Shown here one piece after another: positions 16,368 through 24,889 of a stretch of 64,000 bases of DNA; the first letter of the stretch is position 1, and each line of letters begins with the position of its first letter. This DNA comes from Rhodospirillales bacterium (GTDB lineage: Bacteria; Pseudomonadota; Alphaproteobacteria; Rhodospirillales; Defluviicoccaceae). Under the pieces are notes generated by a model. That model was not told the DNA's origin, searched no databases, and worked only from the letters and a program-made list of their open reading frames with translations. The DNA lies in the NCBI GenBank assembly GCA_016712595.1, contig JADJQT010000001.1:1609501-1673500 (forward strand), written 5' to 3'. The translations under genes were made by a program, and so were the position numbers.

Positions 16368-17581
16368 GCGTACACCGCGTTTACAAACAAAACGCAGCAA
16401 AATCGTTGAACAAAGCTGCTTTCTGGCTGATTCTAGTGACGTTCGGGATAGTCGGGTGGTGGCGATGTCAGATTTGGTTCGATCGACGCTGGCTGGGATC
16501 AGGACGGTCGATGACATGGTGCGAGCGTTCAGCGACGAGGAGCGCTGCCGCCGCCTGATGGAAAGCATGATCTGGCCGACCGGGCGGGTCTGTCCGGCGT
16601 GTGGATACCGACGTTCGATCGCGCTCGCCGGGCGGGATATGGGGAATTGGCGGGCGAGACCCGGTCTCTACCAGTGCTCGAACGGCAGTTGCCGGTTCCA
16701 GTTCACGGTGACGACACGAACGCCGCTGCACTCTACCAAGCTGCCGCTCGCCACTTGGTTGAAGGCGCTGTGGCTGACCCTGCAATCCGATAAGGGGCTG
16801 TCGTCGGTGCGCCTGGCCGAGGCCCTCGGCGTGAGCCAACCCACGGCTTGGCGCATGGGGCACGCCCTGCGGCTGATGATGGCGCGCGAGACCCAGCTGG
16901 AGGGAACGGTCGAGATCGACGAATTTTATCTTGGCGGCCGTCCGCGCAAACAGCGGGACACACCGCCGGTCGGCCGTGGCCGGAAAGGCCAGAAGCGGAC
17001 GACCAAGGCGTGCGTCCTCGCGGTGGTCGAACGACCGCGTGACGCGGAGATCGGGACGGTCGCGGGTGGCGCACGGGCCTCGGTGGTGGTCGACCTCTCT
17101 GCCGTCGAGACCGAACGAGTCCTCGAGAAGGAGGTCGACGTGGCCGCGACCCATCTGATGAGCGATGCGTGGAGCACCTTTGCCGCCGTCGGCCAGAGCT
17201 TCGCAGCGCACGATACGGTTCAGCATGCCAAGCGCGAATATGCGCGCGGCACGGTCCACGCCAATTCCGTCGAGGGGTTCAATTCCCGCGTCCGCCGTAC
17301 CGTCGCCGGCGTGTTCCATCATATCAGTCCGGAGCACGCCGACCTCTACTTCCACGAGATGGGCTTCCGGTGGTCACAGCGCGTCGTCGCGGGCCAGACC
17401 ACCCGCCGGTCACCCCGTGGACGGGAGCACGTTCGAACCCTCTGGGACCGCATCCCGCCTGCTATGCAACTCGTTGCGGTCCTCAGAACCGCCGTCGGCC
17501 GCCAACTCCGCCGAACCCGCAACGGCAGCATCTCGATCAAATCGCCAATCGCTGCGTTTTGCTTATAAACGCGGCGTACAC
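16368..17581 (+). mobile_element. IS1595-family insertion sequence nested at the right end of the Tn3-like unit
   Basis: Terminal inverted repeats of about 31 bp flank the transposase gene. 16368-16398 matches the reverse complement of 17551-17581 at 27 of 31 positions (shared core CCGCGTTTA and CAAAACGCAGC). The right repeat overlaps the inner 12 bases of the Tn3-like right repeat. No 8-bp target duplication is visible. The transposase appears intact. Confidence 0.7.
16465..17568 (+). CDS. IS1595-family (ISXO2-like) transposase
   Basis: A 367-residue transposase counted from the Met at 16465; the frame is open to 16342. An N-terminal zinc ribbon (CPACGYRR ... YQCSNGSCRFQF) is followed by a helix-turn-helix (LAEALGVSQPTAWRMGHAL). 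The ISXO2-type catalytic domain then shows EIDEFYLGGR, SDAWSTF and HANSVEGFNSRVRR, giving the DD(E/N)-type acidic residues and the conserved HANSVEGFNS motif typical of the family. The C-terminal part is basic. The gene fills its IS almost completely. It reads in the same direction as the resolvase. No frameshift is seen, so this element may still be active. Confidence 0.92.
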   Translation: MSDLVRSTLAGIRTVDDMVRAFSDEERCRRLMESMIWPTGRVCPACGYRRSIALAGRDMGNWRARPGLYQCSNGSCRFQFTVTTRTPLHSTKLPLATWLKALWLTLQSDKGLSSVRLAEALGVSQPTAWRMGHALRLMMARETQLEGTVEIDEFYLGGRPRKQRDTPPVGRGRKGQKRTTKACVLAVVERPRDAEIGTVAGGARASVVVDLSAVETERVLEKEVDVAATHLMSDAWSTFAAVGQSFAAHDTVQHAKREYARGTVHANSVEGFNSRVRRTVAGVFHHISPEHADLYFHEMGFRWSQRVVAGQTTRRSPRGREHVRTLWDRIPPAMQLVAVLRTAVGRQLRRTRNGSISIKSPIAAFCL

Positions 17582-17607
17582 GCAGCTAACTTTCGTGTAG
17601 CGACCCC
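17570..17607 (-). repeat. Right 38-bp terminal inverted repeat of Tn3-like element
   Basis: Read inward it begins GGGGTCGCTACACG. It pairs with 13902-13939. Its inner 12 bases also form the outer end of the nested IS right repeat. Confidence 0.75.
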
Positions 17608-17664
17608 CGATCGGCCGGTTACGCAGCAACGATGGATGCTAACTCTTCCGTAACTGTGCCCAGC

Positions 17665-18579
17665 TTATCGATCGGCCGGTTTGCCGCGCTGATCGAGCCA
17701 TGACTGGGCCTCGGTTGCCACGGCTGGCACGTTGTCGCGCAGGGCGAGGTCGCGAGCGCGCTGGAGCCAGCCGACCGCGTCGCCGGGATCGTCGGATAGA
17801 GCTGCGCTCCGACCGGCACGCAGGAAAAGATCCGCCGCTGCCATCGCGTCGCCGCGGGCTTCCGCCGCGCCACCGGCGAGCGCCAGGGCGCGCGCCATTC
17901 CGCGATCATCGCCTAGCGCCCGGCGCCGGTCGGCTGCCTTAATGAATTCCTTCCCGGCGGCGATCGGGTCCCCCTGGCGAAGGGCTACCCGGCCGGAGAG
18001 CTCGTCCCGGTCGGCGCCGCTCGCCTCGTTCGGCGTCTGGCTAAGGGCGGCGAGAGCCGCCGCCAGTGCCGCGGTGTCGCCGTCGTCATCGGCCACCAGA
18101 CCGGTGAGGAAGGTGGCGCGTGCCACTGTTTCGGCCGAGGCCGATGGCAGAAGCACGATCCGTGCCGCCTGATCCGCCGCGGCGCTTGCCACACCGGTGC
18201 GGTAAAGGGCGACGGCTTCGACAAGTTCCAGGTCGGCCGGAACCTCGGCGCCGCGGCGGACGAGTTCGCCACGGGTCGAACGGGAAACATCGAGTGCCGT
18301 GGCCGGGTGGCCACGGTTGAGCTCGACGATGGCGAGGTTGTAGCCCCCGTCACCAATCCCTTGCAGGTCGTCGCGCCGAAAGGCCTGGTCGAGCGCCTGG
18401 CGGTAGAGCGTCGCCGCCTGATCCGACCGGCCCTGTCCGTAAGCGAGGCGGGCCAGCCGTTCGGTCTGCACGAATGCCGGATCGCTCGGGGGTGGCGGGG
18501 AAGAACCACCGCAACCCGCGAGCGCCGACAGCGCGCCCAGGGCGAGCATGCTAAGCGCGAACGTGGGACGGCAGTTCAC
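17665..18579 (-). CDS. TPR-like lipoprotein of the Mla-like operon
   Basis: A 304-residue predicted lipoprotein: an N-terminal signal with lipobox LAGC (Cys about residue 23), a Gly/Ser/Pro-rich tether, then helical repeats of TPR type (LARLAYGQGRSDQAATLYRQAL; DGGYNLAIVELNRGHPATAL; AGGAAEARGDAMAAADLFLRA). It is the last gene of the operon, with a GTG start overlapping the MlaD-like stop (GTGA). TPR lipoproteins act as scaffolds. In canonical Mla systems the position is taken by the periplasmic carrier MlaC or the lipoprotein MlaA, neither of which it resembles. A role as outer-membrane partner for the MCE protein is an inference from position. Confidence 0.8.
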   Translation of the reverse strand: MNCRPTFALSMLALGALSALAGCGGSSPPPPSDPAFVQTERLARLAYGQGRSDQAATLYRQALDQAFRRDDLQGIGDGGYNLAIVELNRGHPATALDVSRSTRGELVRRGAEVPADLELVEAVALYRTGVASAAADQAARIVLLPSASAETVARATFLTGLVADDDGDTAALAAALAALSQTPNEASGADRDELSGRVALRQGDPIAAGKEFIKAADRRRALGDDRGMARALALAGGAAEARGDAMAAADLFLRAGRSAALSDDPGDAVGWLQRARDLALRDNVPAVATEAQSWLDQRGKPADR

Positions 18580-19595
18580 GGCCGCGCCTCCACTGGCGAT
18601 AATCGCTGACCGAGCTCACTCTGCCCGTCTCCACCGCCGCCAAGCACCCAGAGCGAGCGGAGCTGAACCAGCAGGCGCTCCAGTTCCAGCGTCGTCTGCT
18701 GTGTCTGGGTAACCAGTGCCGGCAACGCCGGTGTCGCCTGACTGAGGTCGCGGCTGACGACGCGCAGCGAGGCAAGTGACTGATCGACGTTGGCGACGAT
18801 GTGCGGGATCGCTCCCGTCTGCTCGCTCACCGACCGGCTCACCACGCTGAGGTTCTTGGTGATCGTCTCCAACTCGCGGGTGATCGTTTGCACCTGCCCC
18901 GCCGCGGTGCTCACCGATGCCACCGCTCGGCGCAACTCGTCCTCGGTGCGCTTATCGGCAACCAGCATGCCTGCGGCCCCCTTTCCTTCGGCGATCGTCC
19001 GGCTGATGCTGCTGACGTTGGCCAGAACCTGGTTGAGCGGCCCGTCCGGGGATCGCAATTGCGTGGCGAAGTCGGCCAGCGCGGTCACCGCTCGCCCGGT
19101 CTGATCGATGATCGGCAGGATCCGTTCCCGCAGGTCGGTGATCAGCGCGCCGAGATCCTCGGTGGGGGCGCGATCGACCTTCGCTTCGATCACGGCAAAT
19201 TTCCAGTCGAGAGGCTCGTCCGTACCGCGGGTGATCTCGAGATAAGCGGCACCGGCAATGCCGAACTGCTTGCGGATGTAGGCCGCGGAGTCGCGACGGA
19301 CGAACCCCCGCATGTCGTTATTGATCTCCGCCTCGGCGTAAAAGCTCTGCTTGGGATCGATGACGATGCGGCTGACTTGACCCGCATTGGTGCCGAGGAT
19401 CTCGACGGACGCGCCGGCCGACAGCCCGAACAGGCCTTGCGCCGGAAGCACGATCTTCAGATGTGCCGGCGGATTGAGCCAACGATTGATGATCCCGCCC
19501 TCGAGCACGGCGAGGACCACGACAACGACCGCGAAAAGCACGAGGGCGCCGACGGCTTCGTTGGCGTAACGGCCTCGCTGGAAGACCCGGCTCAT
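18576..19595 (-). CDS. MlaD/MCE family lipid-transport protein
   Basis: A 339-residue protein with one N-terminal TM helix (EAVGALVLFAVVVVVLAVLEGG, about residues 13-35) and a single MCE domain (about 45-130) with LFGLSAGASVEILGTNAGQV. It is followed by a long helical region with heptad-like spacing (about 160-320), typical of MCE proteins that build hexameric tunnels or needles across the periplasm. The region carries repeated Ser/Thr/Gln-rich helices. The ATG overlaps the stop of the ATPase-like gene (ATGA), and the downstream lipoprotein is coupled by GTGA. It resembles the PqiB/Mce4-type in having a long helical tail more than E. coli MlaD (about 180 residues). Confidence 0.9.
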   Translation of the reverse strand: MSRVFQRGRYANEAVGALVLFAVVVVVLAVLEGGIINRWLNPPAHLKIVLPAQGLFGLSAGASVEILGTNAGQVSRIVIDPKQSFYAEAEINNDMRGFVRRDSAAYIRKQFGIAGAAYLEITRGTDEPLDWKFAVIEAKVDRAPTEDLGALITDLRERILPIIDQTGRAVTALADFATQLRSPDGPLNQVLANVSSISRTIAEGKGAAGMLVADKRTEDELRRAVASVSTAAGQVQTITRELETITKNLSVVSRSVSEQTGAIPHIVANVDQSLASLRVVSRDLSQATPALPALVTQTQQTTLELERLLVQLRSLWVLGGGGDGQSELGQRLSPVEARP

Positions 19596-20326
19596 CGCCG
19601 ATCTCCGACGCTCTGAAATGACGCCCGATAGAGAACATCGCGAAGCCGGTAGCGCTCGGTTGCCGGCACGCTGTCGTCCGCCCAGACTGCCCGGTCTTCG
19701 GTGAACCAGAGCACGGCGGCATCCCGGTCGCGGGCCCGGCGGATGACGTTGACCAGCGGTTCGATAACGCTCTCGCCCAATCCCAGCGTTGGCTCCTCGA
19801 GGATTACCAGGGCCGGCCGGCCGAGGAACGCGCGCACGCAGGCGGCGCGCTGCCGATCGCTTGCATCGACCTGTGTCGGCAGGCCGACCGGTATGCCCGG
19901 CAGGCCGAAACGCACCGCGAGATCGACGGCGTCGGCCTTCAGCTCGGCAATCGGTCGCCGCGTGTGGTAGCGGTGTGCCAGGAGGATATTGTCAAAAACT
20001 GGCAAGTTCTCGATCCAGTTGCCGTGACGCAGGACGTGGCCGATGCGGCCGCGCATCGCATCCGCGTGCGATGGCGGCAATGCGGCCCAATTACGACCGA
20101 GGAAGCTGACACTGCCGCCCAAAGGCGCCGCCAGTCCGGTCGCGAGATCGATCAGCGTCGCTGCCTGTCGCCAGTCGCTAACGTCAATCAGTAGCAACGA
20201 TCCTGCGGCAACGCTGAGGGTAAGGGGCGTCTTGACGTGGGCGGCGTGGCCTGCAGGCGGGTCCGCCTCCCGGAAGTCGAGGACAATCGGTTGAATCGGC
20301 CGGGACGGGGTACCGTTGCCGTCCAT
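19592..20326 (-). CDS. MlaF-like ABC ATPase homologue lacking Walker A and switch His (probable pseudoATPase)
   Basis: A 244-residue ABC nucleotide-binding-domain fold found by position and by partial motifs. Where Walker A should be (residues 48-56) the protein reads DVSDWRQAA, with no glycine loop or Lys. The signature region reads VDASDRQR instead of LSGGQ, Walker B is ALVILEEPTLGLG (about 172-184) with Glu for the usual Asp, and the switch-His position reads FTED. Hydrophobic strand spacing and ATGL-type helix positions match NBDs, so this is a real homologue and not a random frame. It sits between MlaE-like and MlaD-like genes, where MlaF belongs. ATP hydrolysis is unlikely unless it pairs with another ATPase subunit. 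Confidence 0.85.
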   Translation of the reverse strand: MDGNGTPSRPIQPIVLDFREADPPAGHAAHVKTPLTLSVAAGSLLLIDVSDWRQAATLIDLATGLAAPLGGSVSFLGRNWAALPPSHADAMRGRIGHVLRHGNWIENLPVFDNILLAHRYHTRRPIAELKADAVDLAVRFGLPGIPVGLPTQVDASDRQRAACVRAFLGRPALVILEEPTLGLGESVIEPLVNVIRRARDRDAAVLWFTEDRAVWADDSVPATERYRLRDVLYRASFQSVGDRR

Positions 20327-20338
20327 TCGCTTCGCCCC

Positions 20339-21205
20339 CTAAAGCAACACGCTCATCAGACCGCTGATCAGGAATACGGCCAGGACTGCGGTGAAGAAAC
20401 CTCGGGTGATCAGCTCCCGGACCTCCAGGTGCCGGGCATCGGCATCAAAGACCACCAGCGTGCTGACGATACCGAGAGCGAAGCCGATGGTCAGCGTCTT
20501 CAATGGAAGGATAACGAAGTCCGTGGCGGTCATCGCTTGCAGGACGGTATCGAGAAAGGCGAAGAGCGAGCGCTGTGACACGCCAAGCGCATAGCCGAAC
20601 AGGTGCCCGAGGACGAGCGCCGTGACCACGAAGACGATCGTTAAGGAAAACTGGCTGAGTGCCAGCGCCACCACCCGCGGCATGACCAAGTAGCGGAACG
20701 GATCGATCCCCTGAAGCGCGAGCATCCGCACCTGGCCGTCGCGGCGCATCAAGCTCAGATCGATCATCATCGCCGTGGCACTGCGCCCGACGAGAATGAG
20801 GCCCATGATCACCGGTGCAACCTCGCGGATCAACAGTAGGACCAGCACCCTGCCGACGAGGTCAAGCTGACCGGTCACGCTCAGCCAGTAGGACGCTTGC
20901 ATGACCATGGCCACGCCGAACAGGGCACCACTGATCATTGCCGCGCGCAGGCCGCTGACGCCGGCCTGGGTCATCGTCCGCATGAATTCGGCCTTCACCG
21001 GCGCGCGCCATGATGCCGGTTGGGCGCCGACTAGGCACACCGCCGCTGCCATGCCCGCGGCGGCAAGAATCCAGCGGATCAGACCGACAATCGGCCGGCC
21101 GGTCATGGCGAGAAGTAGCCGTACCCTGAGTGACAAGCGGCGTGCCGTCCGACCGGCGCCGGTACCTCCCACGCCTCTTGGGATTGCTCCGGGGCCGGTC
21201 GTCAC
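20339..21205 (-). CDS. MlaE-like ABC permease
   Basis: A 288-residue integral membrane protein with five to six hydrophobic helices and the MlaE signature region VAPVIMGLILVGRSATAMM..GIDPFRYLVMPRVVA. In MlaE the loop reads close to MRVTEQIDALEVMG and contacts MlaF. Here it is MRRDGQVRMLALQG, so the coupling helix has also drifted, in step with the degenerate ATPase. The GTG start at 21205 overlaps the stop of the receptor gene (GTGA). A longer frame to 21298 would lie inside the receptor gene and is less likely. The gap to the ATPase-like gene is 12 bp. It forms the lipid-transport core with the MCE protein. Confidence 0.88.
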   Translation of the reverse strand: MTTGPGAIPRGVGGTGAGRTARRLSLRVRLLLAMTGRPIVGLIRWILAAAGMAAAVCLVGAQPASWRAPVKAEFMRTMTQAGVSGLRAAMISGALFGVAMVMQASYWLSVTGQLDLVGRVLVLLLIREVAPVIMGLILVGRSATAMMIDLSLMRRDGQVRMLALQGIDPFRYLVMPRVVALALSQFSLTIVFVVTALVLGHLFGYALGVSQRSLFAFLDTVLQAMTATDFVILPLKTLTIGFALGIVSTLVVFDADARHLEVRELITRGFFTAVLAVFLISGLMSVLL

Positions 21206-23667
21206 AGGCGCCCCTTCAGCAGATAGGTCGAGAGTTCTCCTTCGTGCTCGACGTAGAAAGCGCCGCGGCTTCGCGCCGCGTAGTCGTTCGCGAGGCACCG
21301 ATAGGCGCGACCGGTAACTTGGATCATTCCGGGGGGGGCGGTGGTGGCCATGGCCTGGGCAACGCGGACGGCATCTCCCCAGATGTTGAACGCAAAGTGG
21401 CCGAAGCCGACGCTGCTGCCGACCACAGTACCCTGGTCAACACCAATGGCCAAATCCAGTGGCCGCGCCAAACCGGCAAACGCATCACCGCAGAATGCCT
21501 GGATGTCCAGCGCCAACTCGGCAATTGCTCGGGCGTGCTGGATCGCATCGCCGCTGAAGCCTTCGATGGCGACGATCTGATCGCTGACGATTTTCAGGTA
21601 GTCGATCTCATGCGTCTCGGCGATGCGCTGCAAGGCGCAGACGACGTCGTTGAGCACCGGCGAGCGCTCCGGGCCGCCCGATGCCGCCCGCTCCACGGCG
21701 GCCATGACCGGGTCGACGAAGCGCATCACCATGACCGCCGCATCGGCGAAGATGGCGCTTGCCACCTTATCGCCGCCGAGCCCGTGTGCCGCCAGCCGGT
21801 CACAAAACCGCTCTGAACGCTTTCCCCCAATCGACGCGGTCCGCATCGCCGCGAACGGGGCCACGTTATGGCGCGCGACGGTCGCGGCGGCCGGAGTCTT
21901 ATGGAGCGCGGGCGGCGTGGCATCGTCGGGCGCGATGACGGCTGTTGCCACCACGGCAGGAGCCCTCGCGGAAAAGCGGGGCGCAAGCATGCGTGTGACC
22001 GACCAGACGAAACTCAGCGTATCGGCGTCGTTCAGCGACGTCTCGGCGAGATCCTCGATCCAGACCGCTCCCTCGACGCGGTCGCGCGATTGAATCGGGA
22101 CCGCCAGCAGGGTCCGGCAGCCGGCGGGGCTTAGGTAGACACGAGAGAGATCGGTGGTACGCGGATCGGCCGCAGCATCAGCGACCGGCACCACCTCTCC
22201 CCCTCGCAGCGCCTCGATGAGCAGCGGGCAATCGGCTTCGGTGATCTGGCGGCCGGACGTATGTCCGCGCGTCTCTCGATCGTAGCAATCTTCGCAGATC
22301 AACACCGGCCGTCGGGCATCGAAGCGCCAAAGGCTCACCCGCCGCGCCCGCAGCGCGTCAGCCACCGTTGCCGTCAATCGTTCCCCACCGCTGCGGTCAT
22401 CCGGATCGAACATGTCGACCGACGTGGCCAAGTCGGCGAAGGCCTGGCGCTGTGTCTGCCATGTCCGCTCGCGCCTGCGGAGCGCGCGGGCGAGGCGTTC
22501 GGTCTGCCAGCTTTGACGGGCGAGGAGGATGGCCAGCGCAACCGCGAAGCCGACCACGCCCAGCGACATCAGCAGAGCAGTGCGGTTGTTGGCGGCAACG
22601 AACCCGACGAAATCGTCTTCCGGAACGACGAACACCAGCGACCAGTCACGGCCGACGATCTCGCGCAACGATGAAGACGCGATGATAATCCGCTTTCCCC
22701 CTTCGTCCATCACCTGCCATCCTGGTCCGATGATGCGCAGCCGGTCGTACGCATGGGCCAACACCGGATCGCCGATCGCATCGATCCGTGCCGGAACCGG
22801 CCTGCCGTTCTCTTCGGTCATCATCCGCTGGGGATCGGGGTACGCAACCAGGCGGCCCTCATGATCGATGATCATCGCCCGGCCGGTTTTGCCGATTTCG
22901 AGGCCAGCAAGAAAACCGCTCAGCGCTTTCAGGCTGATATCGACTCCGGCCACTTCGGCGGGGCGATCGGCCGGCGTGGCAAGCTGGCGCGATACGGTGA
23001 TCCCCGGCGTGCGGTCGGTGAAAAAGATGTAAAGATCGGTCCACGACACCTGATTGGCGGCGCGCAGGGCATCGATGAACCACGACCGGGTCCGCGGATC
23101 GTAGGTGTCGCTCGGGTCCTCGGTCCGCGACAGGACGTGCCCCTCCGCGTCGCGCCGCTCCCAGGTCACGCGTCGTGCGCCGTCGCGATTTTCAATGCGC
23201 TTGATCGCAACTCCGCCCTGCGGAGCACCGTCGCCTTCGGGGGCACCGTCCCCGGGCCGCTTGACCATCAGAAAATCGCCGTTCGCATCGGCGAAGCTGA
23301 CCAGCGCGACCTGTGATGCGTTGCCCAGAACGCCGATCGCGAGATTCTCGGCCAGTTGCCCCTCGCCTCTGGCGAAGACGCCGCCCGGCAGCGTGCTGTG
23401 CAACAGGTCGAGGACGCGCACCGCCGGCGCGAGATAACTCTGCAACTGCTGGCTGACGCGCTTGTCGAGGGCGGCCAGAACATCATGAGACAACGCCAGC
23501 GCGTCGCGCCGATTGCTGTAGTAGCCAAAAAAGGCCGTCGCGACGATCGAAGCGACGATAAGAAACACGATGCCGATGGGGATGCCGACGCGGATGAGGC
23601 GACGCCAAAAACGGCGACGGTGCTCGCGCGGATCGAGATCAAGATCGATGATCTCGTCATTAGACAA
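21202..23667 (-). CDS. Cache-GAF receptor with degenerate class III cyclase-like domain
   Basis: An 821-residue membrane receptor starting at TTG 23667 after GAGGAG. TM1 is at about 28-50, then a periplasmic double-Cache-type domain with LVSFADANGDFLMVKRP and SWFIDALRAANQVSWTDLY, TM2 at about 365-390, a cytoplasmic GAF domain (SVDMFDPDDRSGGERL..AVPIQSRDRVEGAVWIED) and a C-terminal class III cyclase fold (about 610-815). In the cyclase fold the first metal-binding Asp of the FADIVGF-type motif is replaced (VMVMRFVDPV), and VN of GDxVN is VR (IWGDAVRVAQ). The second metal Asp (KIVSDQIV) remains. It may therefore be a regulator and not an enzyme. It is the first gene of the Mla-like operon. Confidence 0.85.
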   Translation of the reverse strand: MSNDEIIDLDLDPREHRRRFWRRLIRVGIPIGIVFLIVASIVATAFFGYYSNRRDALALSHDVLAALDKRVSQQLQSYLAPAVRVLDLLHSTLPGGVFARGEGQLAENLAIGVLGNASQVALVSFADANGDFLMVKRPGDGAPEGDGAPQGGVAIKRIENRDGARRVTWERRDAEGHVLSRTEDPSDTYDPRTRSWFIDALRAANQVSWTDLYIFFTDRTPGITVSRQLATPADRPAEVAGVDISLKALSGFLAGLEIGKTGRAMIIDHEGRLVAYPDPQRMMTEENGRPVPARIDAIGDPVLAHAYDRLRIIGPGWQVMDEGGKRIIIASSSLREIVGRDWSLVFVVPEDDFVGFVAANNRTALLMSLGVVGFAVALAILLARQSWQTERLARALRRRERTWQTQRQAFADLATSVDMFDPDDRSGGERLTATVADALRARRVSLWRFDARRPVLICEDCYDRETRGHTSGRQITEADCPLLIEALRGGEVVPVADAAADPRTTDLSRVYLSPAGCRTLLAVPIQSRDRVEGAVWIEDLAETSLNDADTLSFVWSVTRMLAPRFSARAPAVVATAVIAPDDATPPALHKTPAAATVARHNVAPFAAMRTASIGGKRSERFCDRLAAHGLGGDKVASAIFADAAVMVMRFVDPVMAAVERAASGGPERSPVLNDVVCALQRIAETHEIDYLKIVSDQIVAIEGFSGDAIQHARAIAELALDIQAFCGDAFAGLARPLDLAIGVDQGTVVGSSVGFGHFAFNIWGDAVRVAQAMATTAPPGMIQVTGRAYRCLANDYAARSRGAFYVEHEGELSTYLLKGRL

Positions 23668-23761
23668 CGCAACAGCTCCTCGAGGATACCTATCCCGCTA
23701 CAATCAACCACACGTGGAGCGTTGTCACTTCTTCAAGAGGCACTCATGCCGAGCAAGGCTG

Positions 23762-24819
23762 CTAAGCAGCGATTCGTAGGTTTGCACACGTTTTGGATTG
23801 GCGTTCGTTGTTGAGGTCAGTGACGGCAGCATGGATGGCGCGGTCGAGATGGTCGAGGTCTCGGAAGGTCTGATGGGCGAGGAAATGCCGCTTCAGGTCA
23901 CGCCAAGCATGTTCGATGTCGTTCAACTCGGGGGCGTACCTCGGCAGCCATTCGACGCACAGCCATGGCCGCGCGGCGAGGGCGGCACGCGACGCCTTGC
24001 TGGTATGAATGGGACCGTTGTCGATGACGAGCACGACCGGCTTCGTCGGTCGGCCGGGGCGCGGGCCATGGAGCTCGTCGAGCCGCGTCAGCAGAGCGAT
24101 GAAATCGCTGCTTCGCTTGCTCCGGCTGGTCTCGACGACCAGCGTGCCGGCCGCGAAGTCGAGCGCGCCGATCATCGCCACCTTGCGCGCCTGGCCGGGC
24201 GCTGCGACGCGCAGGTCGGCGCCGCGCCCGGCCCACACATGCGCGAGATAAGGATGGGTGAGCGCCTCGGACTCGTCTTCGAACAGCAGCACGAGGTCGC
24301 CGGCCTGGGCCTGCTGCTTCAGCAGACGAAGCCGCAGGCCGGAGCGATCGACGGCCTGGGCGTCCTGCCGCCCCTTCAGCGTGTGCCGGGGTCGCCGCCA
24401 GCGAAAGCCCCCTTTTTGCGCATCACCACGCTCAGCCGCGACTTGGAAATCCGCTCGCCGGTGCGCCGCTCGATCTCGTTCTGCAACCGCGGCAGCGTCC
24501 AGTTCCGCCGATCGGCAACCTCGTCCGTCAGCACTGCCGAGACCACCGCCAGCGCCGCCCGCGCCTTCACCGGCTCCGGCCCCGGTGCCTTGCGGGCGCG
24601 CAGGCCCGCCACCCCCTCGCGACCGAACGTCCAGCGCCAATGGCGCACGCTGTTCGGCTCGACCGAAAACGCTTCGGCAATCCGAGCGCTCGACCAACCC
24701 TGCAGCGACAACAAAATCGACCGCGCCCGATCCGCTTCCGCCCGATCCGGCGAACCGGCCAGCGCACGCAACTCCTCGCACTGCTCCGCCGTCGCCACTA
24801 CCCGAGGACGACCCGCCAT
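23762..24819 (-). CDS. IS630-family transposase, two frames joined by probable -1 frameshift
   Basis: The first frame (from the Met at 24819 to a stop at 24376) encodes MAGRPRVVATAEQ, two helix-turn-helix units and a winged-helix region ending VVMRKKGAFAGG. The second frame carries the DDE domain: LVLLFEDESEAL (first Asp), VLVIDNGPIHTS (second Asp) and YAPELNDIEHAWRDLKRHF (Glu). The two frames overlap at a run of five A then five G (near 24409-24418), a classic slippery site at which a -1 shift gives a complete protein of about 350 residues. The terminal TAG is completed by the duplicated target TA, outside the IS proper. Disabled-by-indel is the alternative explanation. Confidence 0.85.
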
Positions 24820-24889
24820 GACAACACCAAAATCCAGTGATCCCTCCACCAGAGCCTGCCATATGTGGATCGCCCAAGGGAATCCTGCT
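23765..24889 (-). mobile_element. IS630-family insertion sequence
   Basis: About 1125 bp flanked by TA dinucleotides (23763-23764 and 24890-24891), the target duplication of the IS630/Tc1 group. Ends read inward as AGCAGCGATTC and AGCAGGATTCC. The surrounding bases form GCTGC-TA-GCAGC, so the target was a 12-bp palindrome. It contains one transposase gene read in two frames. Confidence 0.88.

Larger units (their letters stand above)
13902..17607. mobile_element. Relic Tn3-family transposon with RTX-like passenger and nested IS
   Basis: Bounded by 38-bp inverted repeats (32 of 38 positions match). The left end starts GGAGTCGCTACACG and the right end, read inward, starts GGGGTCGCTACACG, as expected for Tn3 ends. 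Inside are a decayed tnpA 3' end running toward the left repeat, an RTX-like protein gene, a serine resolvase and an IS1595-family element abutting the right repeat. The flanking 5-mers (TAATC, CGATC) are not identical, so no clean target duplication survives. With tnpA reduced to its tail, the unit cannot move by itself. Confidence 0.75.

Noticed and set aside
13897..17612. 5-bp target duplication of the Tn3-like unit (TAATC / CGATC)
   Set aside because: Only three of five bases agree, so it is not evidence for a simple insertion.
17608..17680. Direct repeat CGATCGGCCGGTT just outside the Tn3-like right end and in the lipoprotein 3' end
   Set aside because: Only 13 bp and built from GC-rich words common in this genome; no structural meaning could be supported.
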